DNA of 64,000 bases, taken from assembly GCA_025992895.1 (NCBI GenBank), contig DAJPGA010000001.1, positions 1,805,001 through 1,869,000 on the forward strand, read 5' to 3'. Source of the DNA: Veillonellaceae bacterium (GTDB lineage: Bacteria > Bacillota > Negativicutes > Veillonellales > Dialisteraceae). Below the pieces are notes generated by a model. That model was given only the letters and a program-made list of their open reading frames with translations. It was not told where the DNA came from and made no database searches. Shown piece after piece: positions 25,517-34,581 of this stretch. The number at the start of each line of letters is the position of its first letter. The first letter of the stretch is position 1. Position numbers and translations under genes: made by a program.

Positions 25517-27008
25517 GCGTTCTTCTCCTCATATAACGGACTGCTGCATCGTAGATGGCCGCAGGTTCATTTTCAAGGCTTCCGCTCTGCACGCGGGTAA
25601 GAAGGTTCTTCATTCCTTCAGGCGTCTTGTCCCCTAAGAGGAGAGGCACACGCTTGTCATAATGAAGTTCCTTCGTTGAAACAGGGATTTCCAGCGCAAG
25701 CCGGGACATGTATTCTCCGATTTCCTGATGTCCCCTTGTATCGGTGTCCGGATTTCCGCATCCGATAATATCTGCGATGGAAAGATCCGTCATCTGCAGC
25801 ATGGCTTCAGATACATCAGCCGACGTCGGGAATACTTTTTCTCTGGCAATTTGCCTTATCCACTTGTCGGGATGTGATTTCGGATCGTTGGCAATGGTAT
25901 GGAATCTCATATGGTTTTCTACCAGCCAGGTTACACGGTTGACAAAAGCTTTCGGACGTCTCCAGCGCTTCAGGAGAGCTCTGGTCATTTCAGCCCCTTC
26001 CTTATCATGGCCGTAATCGGTAATCCTTCCCTTGTGAATCCCCCTGACACCAGGCATTCCTTTGCCTACATCATGAAGAAGAGCCGCCCAGCGGTTGATG
26101 AGCAATGGTTTTGATGCATCAAGAACGGCCAGTGTGTGATACCAACCGTCGAACTTATGAAATTCTTTCTGCTGCGGAAGTCCCACCAGGTGGGAAAGTT
26201 CCGGAAGAATGGCAATTTCCGTTTCTTTGCCGTATTCCGTTGCATGGCAGGAACATTCATTAAGCCCTGTACGCACAAGAAGGTCAAATCCGCGCGCTGC
26301 ATGCGGCGTCACAATCAGCCGGTCTATTTCACTTTCCACTCTTTCAAGCGAAAGTCCTTTCACCCGTTCAAAGGCGGAAGGCATGCCGTCAATCAGTGAA
26401 CGATCCGCCATGAAATCCAGCTGGCCAAGAAAGCGGCAGGCGCGGAAAAGACGGAGCGCATCCTCTGAAAAGCGTTTGGATGACTCCCCGACCGTACGAA
26501 GCCTTTTCCTGTCCAGATCAGAAACGCCGTCAAAGTAATCATAAATCACGCCGTCTGCATCGACAGCCATGGCATTGACAGTGAAGTCTCGGCGCATCAG
26601 GTCTTCCTTCAGATCGGATGCAAAATGCACTTCACTCGGGCGATGTGCATCCTGCCCGTACGTTTCGCTCCGGAAAGTCGTCACTTCATAGCTCATGCCA
26701 TCAATGACGATGATGACTGTTCCAAAGCGGCGTCCTTCTCCTCCTATGGCTTTCCATCCTCGGCTTTCTGCCACACGGATTGTCTCATCCGGAAGGGCAG
26801 GCGTTGTAATATCCCAGTCATGGGGCTCAAGCTTCATCATCAGATCCCTGACGCAGCCGCCCACGATAAATGCTTCAAATCCATCTTCATGAAATGCACG
26901 CAAAATATGCATTGCACCCTTGTCTATGAGTCCGATCCGTTCGTCAGAAGACAGATTTTCAAATCCTTTTTTATGAAAGTAAGAAGAAACCGCCCCCAAG
27001 AATCCCAT
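25509..27008 (-). CDS. cca: CCA tRNA nucleotidyltransferase with HD domain
   Basis: The 499-residue class II nucleotidyltransferase has a head domain that includes GGCVRDLMM and the metal pair in DWDITT (about residues 50-70), RRDFTVNAMA, and the RFSEDALRLFRACRF segment. The C-terminal part is an HD domain with LLHDVGKG and a downstream VENHMRFH. The enzyme adds or repairs the 3' CCA of tRNA. The tRNAs in this window encode CCA, so repair is the likely main task. Family members with an HD domain can also have 2',3'-phosphatase activity. AGGAGGGAG precedes the ATG. Confidence 0.92.
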   Translation of the reverse strand: MGFLGAVSSYFHKKGFENLSSDERIGLIDKGAMHILRAFHEDGFEAFIVGGCVRDLMMKLEPHDWDITTPALPDETIRVAESRGWKAIGGEGRRFGTVIIVIDGMSYEVTTFRSETYGQDAHRPSEVHFASDLKEDLMRRDFTVNAMAVDADGVIYDYFDGVSDLDRKRLRTVGESSKRFSEDALRLFRACRFLGQLDFMADRSLIDGMPSAFERVKGLSLERVESEIDRLIVTPHAARGFDLLVRTGLNECSCHATEYGKETEIAILPELSHLVGLPQQKEFHKFDGWYHTLAVLDASKPLLINRWAALLHDVGKGMPGVRGIHKGRITDYGHDKEGAEMTRALLKRWRRPKAFVNRVTWLVENHMRFHTIANDPKSHPDKWIRQIAREKVFPTSADVSEAMLQMTDLSIADIIGCGNPDTDTRGHQEIGEYMSRLALEIPVSTKELHYDKRVPLLLGDKTPEGMKNLLTRVQSGSLENEPAAIYDAAVRYMRRRTHE

Positions 27009-27132
27009 GGTTCTCCCTCCTGTATGAATGTATATCTATTATTATATACTGAATTGGAATGGCGGGCAAAAACAGTTATGCGAAATATTTAGATTTTATA
27101 ATTCAAATATTTGATAAAAATCCCGTTTGAGC

Positions 27133-27171
27133 AAAAAAGACCCATATCCTGAAATGGACATGAGTCTTTTT
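27133..27171 (-). terminator. Terminator of the malic enzyme gene
   Basis: AAAGACtCATgTCC pairs with GGAtATGgGTCTTT on the minus strand (two mismatches), followed by T6. Confidence 0.85.
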
Positions 27172-27198
27172 ATTATCGTATGAAATTACATTCAACGA

Positions 27199-28410
27199 TT
27201 AGTCTTTGTACTGAGCCGGAAGTTCGGTTGCTCTTGCTACGCCTGTCTTGATAGCAGCTTCTGCTACGGCCTTTGCAACAACATGAGGAACTCTCTTGTC
27301 GAATACGTCAACAACAACATGCTTCGGATCCAGTGTGCACTTTGTAGCCAGATCAGCCAGAGCATGAGCAGCAGCCAGTTTCATTTCTTCATTGATCTGG
27401 CGTGCGCGTACGTCGAGAGCACCGCGGAACAGGCCCGGGAATACGGAAGAGTTGTTTACCTGGTTCGGCATATCGCTTCTGCCGGAGCCATAGATGTAAA
27501 CGCCTTTTTCTTCAGCTTCTTCATACATGATTTCCGGAACCGGGTTTGCCATAGCGAAGACAATGCTCTTGTCTGCCATGGTCTTCAGAGCGTCATTGTT
27601 GAATACGCCAGGAGCGGAGCAGCCGATAAGTACGTCTGCGCCTTTGACAGCATCAGCAAATGTTCCCTGCTTGTTTTCCGGGTTTGTCTTCTTGATCAGT
27701 TCCATCTGGACTCTGTCGCGTTTTCCATTGTCAAAGAGAATGCCTTTGGAATTCAGGACGGTCATGTTTTCAGCCTTTACGCCGTCTTCCAGAAGCAGCT
27801 TTGCAATAGCTGTGCCTGCAGCACCTGCGCCGTTGATAACGACTTTGATATCTTCGATCTTCTTGTCAACGACTTTCAGAGCGCCGAGCAGTGCTGCGAG
27901 AGCTGCAATAGCTGTGCCGTGCTGGTCATCATGGAATACCGGAATATTCATGATTTTCTTCAGTTCGTCTTCAATGTCATAGCATTTCGGGGAAGAGATA
28001 TCTTCGAGGTTGATGCCTGCGAAATTCTTTTCCAGAAGCTTTACTGTATGAATGAATTCATCTTTGTCTTTGGTATCAAGAACGATCGGAATCGCATCAA
28101 TGTTGCCAAATTTCTTGTACAGAGCAGATTTGCCTTCCATAACCGGCATGGAAGCAGCAGCTCCGATATCGCCAAGGCCCAGTACGCGGGTGCCGTCGGA
28201 AATAACTGCTACGACATTGCCTCTCCAGGTCATGGTCAGGGACAGATCTTCGTCGTCCTTAATAGCAAGGCACGGAGCGGAAACACCCGGTGTATATACG
28301 ATAGCCAGATCGTGGCCGTCGTTCATTTCAGCATTCAGTTCAGTCTTGATCATCTGATGCTTTTCTTTTCTAAGCTCAATGGCTTCCTGTCTAAGTTTCT
28401 CGGTATCCAT
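27199..28410 (-). CDS. Malic enzyme (oxaloacetate-decarboxylating malate dehydrogenase)
   Basis: This 403-residue short-type malic enzyme converts malate to pyruvate and CO2 with NAD(P). Visible motifs include the early VYTPGVSAPCLAI block, the Rossmann strand VVINGAGAAGTAIAKLL, metal/substrate region NLEDISSPKCYDIE and VFHDDQHGTA, and late MANPVPEI. Cofactor preference is not clear. The gene starts 21 nt after speD with AGGAGG before the ATG, so it may be on the speD transcript. No promoter was seen in the short gap. It probably feeds pyruvate in a dicarboxylate-using metabolism. Confidence 0.93.
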   Translation of the reverse strand: MDTEKLRQEAIELRKEKHQMIKTELNAEMNDGHDLAIVYTPGVSAPCLAIKDDEDLSLTMTWRGNVVAVISDGTRVLGLGDIGAAASMPVMEGKSALYKKFGNIDAIPIVLDTKDKDEFIHTVKLLEKNFAGINLEDISSPKCYDIEDELKKIMNIPVFHDDQHGTAIAALAALLGALKVVDKKIEDIKVVINGAGAAGTAIAKLLLEDGVKAENMTVLNSKGILFDNGKRDRVQMELIKKTNPENKQGTFADAVKGADVLIGCSAPGVFNNDALKTMADKSIVFAMANPVPEIMYEEAEEKGVYIYGSGRSDMPNQVNNSSVFPGLFRGALDVRARQINEEMKLAAAHALADLATKCTLDPKHVVVDVFDKRVPHVVAKAVAEAAIKTGVARATELPAQYKD

Positions 28411-28430
28411 AAAAAACCTCCTGAAAAAAA

Positions 28431-29198
28431 TTAATCTTTTATAGCCGGCATATTCCTGCCGTTGAAGATTTCATACATTTCCTGCTTGAGCAGGCGGCGG
28501 ATTCTCTTTACTTCCTTCTTGTCGAGTTCCTTTTCCGTCGTGTCAAACAAATAGTTGTCCAGCTTGAAATCATGAATCAGCATCTTCGTGTGGAAAATAT
28601 TTTCCTGATAGACGTTGACGTCAATCATGTCATAGCGGTGGCGGAGATCCGGCGACATATAATTCTGTATGGAATTAATTCTGTGGTCGATATAGATCTT
28701 CTTGCCATTGACATCTCTGGTGAATCCCCTGACACGATAGTCAGTGATTACGATGTCTGCATCAAATGACTTCAGCAAATAGTTGAGCGCCTTCAAAGGA
28801 GAGATTTTCCCGCAGGTTGATACATCGATGTCTGCGCGGAATGTGCAGATCCCATCCTGAGGATGCATTTCGGGATATGTGTGAACAGTGATATGGCTCT
28901 TGTCCAGATGCATGACCACATCCTGCTTCTCCACTTCTTCCTCTGCAATCAGCATCGTCACGCTGGCGCCCTGCGGATCATAATCCTGCTGGGCCGTATT
29001 CAGCACGATGGCGCCGATCGTATCAGCAACCTTATTCAAAATCTGGGTCAGTCTTTCTGCACTGTACTGCTCATCAATATAAGCAATGTACTTTTTTCTT
29101 TCCTGTTCTGTACTGGCATAACAAATGTCGTACATATTGAAGCTGAGCGTCTTCGTCAAATTGTTGAAGCCGAACAGTTTAAGCTTACCTCTTTTCAT
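28431..29198 (-). CDS. speD: S-adenosylmethionine decarboxylase proenzyme (class 1A)
   Basis: SpeD supplies the aminopropyl donor for spermidine synthesis and matures by self-cleavage to form a pyruvoyl group. The 255-residue protein matches the long, E. coli type, not the short Bacillus/archaeal type. The start [16 protein letters not shown] and the cleavage region [13 protein letters not shown] (Ser101 becomes the pyruvoyl) are clear, as are [13 protein letters not shown] and PLKALNYL. A longer in-frame upstream extension is rejected by family length. GGGGGTG lies about 12 nt upstream of the ATG, slightly far. No speE is nearby. Confidence 0.93.
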   Translation of the reverse strand: MKRGKLKLFGFNNLTKTLSFNMYDICYASTEQERKKYIAYIDEQYSAERLTQILNKVADTIGAIVLNTAQQDYDPQGASVTMLIAEEEVEKQDVVMHLDKSHITVHTYPEMHPQDGICTFRADIDVSTCGKISPLKALNYLLKSFDADIVITDYRVRGFTRDVNGKKIYIDHRINSIQNYMSPDLRHRYDMIDVNVYQENIFHTKMLIHDFKLDNYLFDTTEKELDKKEVKRIRRLLKQEMYEIFNGRNMPAIKD

Positions 29199-29233
29199 GA
29201 AGTAAACTGACACCCCCATCCTTATTCTTACCC

Positions 29234-29278
29234 GGAATGGAACATTCCAATTATAACATAGAGTCAAATAGATTGAAA
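29234..29278 (-). promoter_or_regulatory. Promoter of speD with adjoining operator-like palindrome
   Basis: Minus strand TTTCAA at 29273-29278, 17-nt spacer, consensus TATAAT at 29250-29255. Immediately downstream, at 29234-29248, GGAATG-GAA-CATTCC is an inverted repeat of 6 + 6 with a 3-nt centre at about the transcription start, a good position for a repressor site. Confidence 0.6.
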
Positions 29279-29324
29279 ACGATTTATATCTTGTATACTT
29301 ATTCTGTATAGATATCGATTAAGG

Positions 29325-29912
29325 CTATAATTTTTTTAGCTCATTGAGCAGCGCCTGGATGGCTTTTCCGCGATGGCTGATCTTATTTTTCTCCTCCATG
29401 GAGATTTCCGCCATCGTCTTGCCATACTGCGGCAGATAAAACAGCGGGTCATATCCAAAGCCCCCGTTTCCTTTGTAGAAATCACGGATGATGCCCTCGC
29501 AGGTACCTTCCGCCGTGATTTCCTTTCCATCCGGCCATACAAGTGCAATGACGCATACATAATGGCCCTTGCGGTCATCTCCGGTATACGGTTTCAGGTC
29601 TTCCACAAGTTTTCTGTTGTTGGCCTCATCATCGCCATGCTTTCCTGCATAACGGGCGGAATAAACACCCGGGCGGTCGCCTAAAACATCTGCAATGATG
29701 CCGGAGTCATCTGACAGCACAGGAAGATTTGTGACTTTGGCGTAATAATGCGCTTTCTGCAATGCATTTTCCTTGAAAGTTTTTCCGGTCTCCTCTGGAT
29801 CTGGTGCATCAGAGACATCAGCAACAGGAACAGCTTCCCAGCCTATTTCAGAGAATACTTTCTGAAATTCCCTGATTTTTCCTTTATTATGAGTTGCAAG
29901 AACCAGCTTCAT
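29325..29912 (-). CDS. rdgB: XTP/dITP pyrophosphatase (HAM1/RdgB)
   Basis: RdgB hydrolyses non-canonical purine triphosphates (XTP, ITP, dITP) to monophosphates, keeping them out of nucleic acids. The 195-residue protein starts MKLVLATHNKGKIREF (family motif SxNxxK/HNKGK). It has DDSGIIADVLGDRPGVYSAR and GNGGFGYDPLFYLP followed by ISHRGKA. The ATG at 29912 is chosen over an upstream in-frame start by family length. It lies 35 nt downstream of a methylase-like gene and may share its transcript. Confidence 0.94.
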   Translation of the reverse strand: MKLVLATHNKGKIREFQKVFSEIGWEAVPVADVSDAPDPEETGKTFKENALQKAHYYAKVTNLPVLSDDSGIIADVLGDRPGVYSARYAGKHGDDEANNRKLVEDLKPYTGDDRKGHYVCVIALVWPDGKEITAEGTCEGIIRDFYKGNGGFGYDPLFYLPQYGKTMAEISMEEKNKISHRGKAIQALLNELKKL

Positions 29913-29947
29913 TGATTTACCCTGCCTTTCATTTATGACCACTCGAT

Positions 29948-31426
29948 TTATGCCTGACCATGTCCCATCATCAGGGCAACGGAATCCCTCTTTGCATTTC
30001 TCCAGGCTTCTTCTGCCTTTGCCAGTGATTCAGCCGTCTTGCGGCAGAGCGCATCTGCTTCGCGGATAACCATATCGTCTGCTTTTGGAAGCGGCAGCCT
30101 GAGAATTCGTTCCGTTATTAAATGGTACGAATACCCTGCCTTCATCGTATTAAGGAAGAGCTGCCCGACAGGTCCGTCCAAGTACAGTTTCAAATACCAG
30201 GAAGTATACCTATCCGCAGGACGGAGTGCCAGAATGCCAGGTGCAAGAACGCAGGATGTCCCTTCCGGAATAACGGCTGTCTTCACATTTCCGTCCCTGA
30301 CTGTAATGACAAGATCGCCGCTTCTGACAGCAATTCCTTCATCGCCTTCTTCTGCCGGTGCTGAAGAAATAAGGTCTTTCCTGATTCCTGAATCAGAAAT
30401 CCCCTCTGCAGAAAGTCCGTCATAATATCCTGCGGAAAGTCTCTCAGGCATGAGACCCTCGAATACTTTTCCGATGGAATGATCGAGATCCAGAATATTT
30501 CCTGCAAGGATCGACTGAAGCGCAGGAGATCCGTTGTATGCGTAGATATCGATATTCCAGTCGTCAGCTGCTGCAAAATCTTCAGAAGAAAGTTTAAGCG
30601 TATCATACCCATGGAAAGCGCCGGATTCAAATCCTGATTCGCCAAATGATACGACAGGCGACTTTTCTCCTGCGAACCTGAGAAATGCGTATTCTTTGCC
30701 GCCCAGATCTGTATCATAATAAGAAACGAGTTTTCCTTCAGCTGCCAGAGCCTTTCGTGCGTCTTCTGCTTCCTCACTCTCCTCCAGAAGAAGCGCATAT
30801 GGAATCAAAACGTCCATTGTGCCCTTCTCTGAAAGCCTTCTGGTGAGAGAGGCAGCATGTGCAATGCTGTTTGTCTCCCAGTTGAATATATAATTATACA
30901 CTTCCGTGTCCGTATCAAGTTCTTCCTCCATCATCATCCGCCCGCGAGGAAAAACCATATGGAGTTTTTCTTTCCATTCCTGCGAATTCATGGCAAGAGC
31001 GATTCTCTTCGTCGTCAGATCCTTGAAAAGATCATCCAGGACAGGAAGGTAGTTTTCTGCGCCGGAGAAGAGGATTGTCTGTCCTGCTTCTTCTGCCTTC
31101 TTTCCTGCTTCCTTGAGAAGAGCTCTGACTTCCTGACGCGCGGTGCCTGCTCCCGGTGCAAAGGCCATCGGGTCCACGCGGAGCGCCAGAGTATACACTC
31201 TGGCATATGTATCGGCATCCCCTTCATAAAGGCCCAGGCGGTCAGCCGTTTTCTTCATATTTTCATACAGATCTTCGATGGAAATGCCATATTGGGCATT
31301 CGACGGATTGCTGAAAAGGAAATAGTCGAGATACCTTGCACGCATAACTTCCTGAAAGATATTTTCTTCCGGTACACCATATCGTCCAAATGTATTCGTT
31401 GCATCAATAATATCCTGTGGAGTCAT
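29948..31426 (-). CDS. Uncharacterised protein resembling a degenerate type I methylase/specificity fusion
   Basis: I do not recognise an annotated family with confidence. The layout of the 492 residues echoes HsdM followed by a half HsdS. At about residues 125-180, GQTILFSGAENYLPVLDDL and then RIALAMNSQEWKEKLHMVFP sit where HsdM has its SAM-binding and N-x-x-T/x-LA-x-MN-x-x-LHG segments. GTMDVLIPYALLLEE then resembles the late HsdM strand (rGxxaxVlPxGvLF). The C-terminal 130 residues (GDLVITVRDGNVKTAVIP, YLKLYLDGPVGQLFL, ILRLPLPKAD, then a coiled tail) resemble a specificity-subunit target-recognition domain. Motif I (G-x-G) and motif IV (NPPY) are absent, so DNA methylation is unlikely. AAGGAAG precedes the ATG. 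Confidence 0.55.
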   Translation of the reverse strand: MTPQDIIDATNTFGRYGVPEENIFQEVMRARYLDYFLFSNPSNAQYGISIEDLYENMKKTADRLGLYEGDADTYARVYTLALRVDPMAFAPGAGTARQEVRALLKEAGKKAEEAGQTILFSGAENYLPVLDDLFKDLTTKRIALAMNSQEWKEKLHMVFPRGRMMMEEELDTDTEVYNYIFNWETNSIAHAASLTRRLSEKGTMDVLIPYALLLEESEEAEDARKALAAEGKLVSYYDTDLGGKEYAFLRFAGEKSPVVSFGESGFESGAFHGYDTLKLSSEDFAAADDWNIDIYAYNGSPALQSILAGNILDLDHSIGKVFEGLMPERLSAGYYDGLSAEGISDSGIRKDLISSAPAEEGDEGIAVRSGDLVITVRDGNVKTAVIPEGTSCVLAPGILALRPADRYTSWYLKLYLDGPVGQLFLNTMKAGYSYHLITERILRLPLPKADDMVIREADALCRKTAESLAKAEEAWRNAKRDSVALMMGHGQA

Positions 31427-31523
31427 ATCCAATCTTCCTTTCGTTTTTGACTTCAATTGTTATCATTATACTTCACAGAGCCATTGATGCGCTACCTTGC
31501 GCAAATGCGGCTGTCTTAACCGA

Positions 31524-31557
31524 AAAAAAACGCACATGGAATTCCATGTGCGTTTTT
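31524..31557 (-). terminator. Terminator of rplM-rpsI
   Basis: A perfect 22-base palindrome with CGCACATGGAA / TTCCATGTGCG arms at 31531-31552, flanked by A8 and T5. It terminates the ribosomal operon and could also stop transcription from the other side. Confidence 0.88.
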
Positions 31558-31572
31558 GCCGTAATCCAACGA

Positions 31573-31965
31573 TTAACGCTTGGAGAACTGGCTTGCTTTT
31601 CTTGCTTTCTTGAGACCGTATTTCTTACGTTCTTTCATTCTCGGGTCACGGGTCAGGAGACCTGCGCTCTTCAGCAGTTTTCTATAGTCAGCGTCTACGT
31701 CGAGCAGTGCGCGGCTGATGCCATGACGAATAGCACCTGCCTGGCCTGTACGTCCGCCGCCTTTAACGTTAGCAATAACGTCATATGCGGAGGTTGTGCC
31801 TGTCAGTTCGAGCGGCTGTTTAATAATCAGTTCGAGAGTTGCAAGATCGAAATAATCTTTCAGTTCACGACCGTTGATTGTAATGTTTCCCTGTCCCGGT
31901 ACCAGACGGACTCTGGCAACGGATGTTTTTCTGCGGCCAGTGCCGTAGTATGTAGCTTCTGCCAT
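31573..31965 (-). CDS. rpsI: 30S ribosomal protein S9
   Basis: The 130-residue uS9 contains [14 protein letters not shown], the conserved [19 protein letters not shown] block, and the basic C-terminus ([19 protein letters not shown]) with the terminal arginine that contacts P-site tRNA. It follows rplM by 24 nt in the universal rplM-rpsI pair. Confidence 0.98.
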   Translation of the reverse strand: MAEATYYGTGRRKTSVARVRLVPGQGNITINGRELKDYFDLATLELIIKQPLELTGTTSAYDVIANVKGGGRTGQAGAIRHGISRALLDVDADYRKLLKSAGLLTRDPRMKERKKYGLKKARKASQFSKR

Positions 31966-31989
31966 TTCTTATATTTCCTTCCCTTCTGG

Positions 31990-32430
31990 TTAACGGATAT
32001 TGAGCTTCAGTTCTTCAGGTTTCTGAGCTGCGTGCGGATGTTCTGCACCAGCATAAACATGAAGCTTACGATACATCTGAGCGCCAAGTTTGTTCTTCGG
32101 AAGCATGCCGCGAATAGCATGTTCAACAACCCAAGCTGGTTTTTCACGAAGAGCGTCCCCGGCTTTCTGGTATCTGTCTCCGCCGATGTAACCGGTGTAG
32201 TGGAAGTATACCTTCTTCAGTTCCTTCTTGCCTGTCAGGACGACTTTATCTGCGTTGATGACGATAACGTTGTCGCCTGTATCAACATGCGGTGTGTAAG
32301 TAGGTTTATTTTTGCCTGTGAGGACTTTAGCTACACTAGCTGCCAGACGGCCAAGTGTCAGTCCTTCTGCATCAACAATATACCATTTACGGGTGATGTT
32401 TCCCGCATTGGCCATAAATGTGCTTTTCAT
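31990..32430 (-). CDS. rplM: 50S ribosomal protein L13
   Basis: The 146-residue uL13 contains KWYIVDAEGLTLGRLA, GDNVIVINADKVVLTGKK and RGMLPKNKLG. The ATG at 32430 follows AGGAGG and matches family length. A longer in-frame start at 32514 runs through the structured leader and is rejected. L13 is an early assembly protein and is known to control its own operon in Firmicutes through the leader RNA. Confidence 0.97.
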   Translation of the reverse strand: MKSTFMANAGNITRKWYIVDAEGLTLGRLAASVAKVLTGKNKPTYTPHVDTGDNVIVINADKVVLTGKKELKKVYFHYTGYIGGDRYQKAGDALREKPAWVVEHAIRGMLPKNKLGAQMYRKLHVYAGAEHPHAAQKPEELKLNIR

Positions 32431-32515
32431 TATAAATGATTCCTCCTGAATACTAAACAGAACCGCAAGATATTGTCTTTCCTCCGGGGCTAGTGGTTTC
32501 CGGACAAATCTCACA
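32431..32515 (-). promoter_or_regulatory. Probable L13 autoregulatory leader RNA
   Basis: About 85 nt separate the predicted transcription start from rplM. The minus strand holds short complementary segments (GTCCGGAAACC, CCCCGGAGGAAAGAC) typical of the compact L13 leader known in Firmicutes. A covariance-model match was not run, so the class is assigned by position and general look. Confidence 0.55.
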
Positions 32516-32521
32516 AGAGGT

Positions 32522-32551
32522 ATTATACCTTTTACGGAGAGTTCATGTCAA
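32522..32551 (-). promoter_or_regulatory. Promoter of rplM-rpsI
   Basis: Minus strand consensus TTGACA at 32546-32551, 18-nt spacer, consensus TATAAT at 32522-32527. Confidence 0.9.
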
Positions 32552-32767
32552 GTAAAAATAAAGACTTTTTTCTTCATTTCCTTTAGATTTCATAGGAAAA
32601 CCTATTTATATTTTATTATACATTATATACCAAAGGAATGAACAAATCTTGAATGATAGATGTGTGCCGTTCCTCAAATGATTCCAATCCGCCAATTAAG
32701 GCTACATCTTAAAATAAACTCATCCTCAACGTGTACATTTATTACTAAATGGCATATGTTTTTGCTA

Positions 32768-32796
32768 TTGACGTATAGGTTGGTGTGTTGTATCCT
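32768..32796 (+). promoter_or_regulatory. Promoter of the cstA-like gene
   Basis: TTGACG at 32768-32773, 17-nt spacer, TATCCT at 32791-32796. This gives a 5' leader of about 240 nt. The roughly 215 bases between this and the rplM promoter are AT-rich and show nothing else. Confidence 0.65.
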
Positions 32797-32802
32797 AATA
32801 TT

Positions 32803-33046
32803 CGTAAAGTGCAACGGATGAGAACATTAAATCATATTTTCAATAAAGACTCGTCCAACATTTAATTACGAAGCACAAGAAAGAAGGTGTCACGCTGCCG
32901 GATGCGGATCGAAACTCCGTTTCCATGATTTGAGATGAAGCATGCCGCTTGTGCCGATAGCCGCAAGACTTTCTGCGGTTCTGGGCAGAAGCACCGGATT
33001 CATCAGGAGTGTATTCATTATTTTTTATTTTGGGGAGGTATTTCCT
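32803..33046 (+). promoter_or_regulatory. Long structured leader of the cstA-like gene
   Basis: The leader can fold into a nested hairpin: GATGAA (32934-32939) with TTCATC (32999-33004), GTGC (32951-32954) with GCAC (32991-32994), and GCCGCA (32960-32965) with TGCGGT (32974-32979). A small CGGA/TCCG hairpin precedes it. It matches no riboswitch class I know. An in-frame ATG at 32942 would extend the protein through this region, but the extension lacks the family start. Confidence 0.45.
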
Positions 33047-34507
33047 TTGATAACCTTTTTACTTGCGCTGGCCGCTTTAATCACAGGCTACTTTATCTAC
33101 GGCCGCATCGTTGATCACTTCTTTGGTCCTGACGACCGTCAGACGCCTGCCATGATCCACAACGACGGCGTTGACTACATTCCGCTTCCTACATGGAAAG
33201 TTTTCCTGATCCAGCTGCTCAACATTGCTGGCCTGGGACCGATCTTCGGCGCTCTTGGCGGTGCTCTCTGGGGTCCATCCGTTTACTTATGGATTGTCCT
33301 CGGTACCATTTTTGCCGGCGGCGTACACGACTATCTCTCCGGCATGATGTCCATCCGTGAAGACGGACACAGCATTTCCGAAATCGTTGGCCACCAGATG
33401 GGCAGCACCATGCTGAACATCATGCGTGTCTTCTCTGTCATTCTTCTTATCCTCGTCGGCACCGTATTCATGACAGGCCCGGCAATGCTTCTGGCAAAAC
33501 TGACAAGCTGGGACGTTCTCCCATGGCTCATCGTTGTTCTTGGCTACTATTTCCTGGCTACCATGCTCCCGATCGATAAGATCATTGCACGTTTCTATCC
33601 GCTCTTCGGTATCTGCCTCATCATCATGGCTGTCGGCATTGCGGGCGGCATGCTCCTCGGCGTAGGCGGACACACAATGCCTGAAATGGTTCTCGCAAAC
33701 CTGTACCCGGGAGAAAACCAGCTCCCGATCTGGCCGTTAATGTTCATCACCGTTGCTTGCGGCGCTATTTCCGGTTTCCATTCCACTCAGTCTCCTCTCA
33801 TGGCCCGCTGCCTGAAAGATGAACGTCTCGGACGTCCAGTATTCTACGGCGCCATGGTTGCAGAAGGTGTCATCTGCCTGATCTGGGCAGCTGCAGGCGT
33901 TACATTCTTCGACGGCACAAGCGGCCTTCAGGCAGCTCTGAAAGCTGGCGGCCCTGGCGGCGCAGTTTATGATATCTGCGTAGGCTACATGGGTGCCGGC
34001 ATCGGCGCAATCCTTGCTATGCTCGGTGTCGTTGCATGCCCGATCACCTCTGGCGATACTGCATTCCGCGCAGCTCGTCTGACCCTCGCTGACTGGTTCA
34101 AGATCGATCAGATCGGCCTTGTAAAACGTCTTGCATTCGCAATTCCGCTTCTCGGCATCGGCGCTGTTCTTTCTCAGATGAACTTCAACATTATCTGGCG
34201 TTACTTCTCCTGGACAAACCAGACTCTCGCTATGATTGTTCTCTGGACCGGCGCAGTTTACCTCTATCGTCACTGTGAAGGCAAAGCATGGCTCATGGCA
34301 TGCATTCCGGCAACATTCATGTCTGTTGTTACCTCCACTTACATCCTTCAGGCTAAGGAAGGCCTCGAACTGGCTACTTCCATCACTTACCCGGCAGGCA
34401 TCGTATTCGGTGCAGTCTGCCTGGCACTCTACCTGAAAGCTACTGTTTTCAAAAAGAACTCTTCCGCCAATGAAGAACTGGAAGCAGCTCCTGCTGAAAA
34501 CAACTGA
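33047..34507 (+). CDS. cstA: CstA/BtsT-family carbon starvation transporter
   Basis: This multi-spanning inner-membrane protein of about 486 residues belongs to the CstA family, whose studied members import pyruvate or peptides. It begins (M)ITFLLALAALITGYFIYGRIVDHFF, a typical family start, and carries the conserved DDRQTPA, HDYLSGMMSIREDG and ISGFHSTQSPLMARC blocks. The start is judged to be TTG at 33047 because GGGGAGGT is 7 nt upstream. The longer ATG frame from 32942 lies in the leader hairpin. Substrate (pyruvate, amino acid or peptide) cannot be decided. It has its own promoter and terminator. Confidence 0.88.
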   Translation: MITFLLALAALITGYFIYGRIVDHFFGPDDRQTPAMIHNDGVDYIPLPTWKVFLIQLLNIAGLGPIFGALGGALWGPSVYLWIVLGTIFAGGVHDYLSGMMSIREDGHSISEIVGHQMGSTMLNIMRVFSVILLILVGTVFMTGPAMLLAKLTSWDVLPWLIVVLGYYFLATMLPIDKIIARFYPLFGICLIIMAVGIAGGMLLGVGGHTMPEMVLANLYPGENQLPIWPLMFITVACGAISGFHSTQSPLMARCLKDERLGRPVFYGAMVAEGVICLIWAAAGVTFFDGTSGLQAALKAGGPGGAVYDICVGYMGAGIGAILAMLGVVACPITSGDTAFRAARLTLADWFKIDQIGLVKRLAFAIPLLGIGAVLSQMNFNIIWRYFSWTNQTLAMIVLWTGAVYLYRHCEGKAWLMACIPATFMSVVTSTYILQAKEGLELATSITYPAGIVFGAVCLALYLKATVFKKNSSANEELEAAPAENN

Positions 34508-34515
34508 TTCATAAT

Positions 34516-34556
34516 AAAAAGCACTCCGCGAGGGAAGGCGCGGGGTGCTTTTTTAT
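34516..34556. terminator. Bidirectional terminator after cstA
   Basis: AAAAAGCACTCCGCG at 34516-34530 pairs with CGCGGGGTGCTTTTT at 34539-34553 (one G-T), with T-runs on both strands. It serves cstA and the convergent LUD gene. Confidence 0.9.
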
Positions 34557-34581
34557 TACTTTTATATCTATGACAGATTCA

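Noticed and set aside
27283..28434. 383-codon open frame on the plus strand
   Set aside because: It is antisense to the malic enzyme; shadow coding.
32942..33046. N-terminal extension of the cstA-like protein from an ATG
   Set aside because: The extra 35 residues are not family-like, overlap a structured leader, and a strong ribosome site sits before the TTG at 33047. Kept as a possibility in the leader finding.
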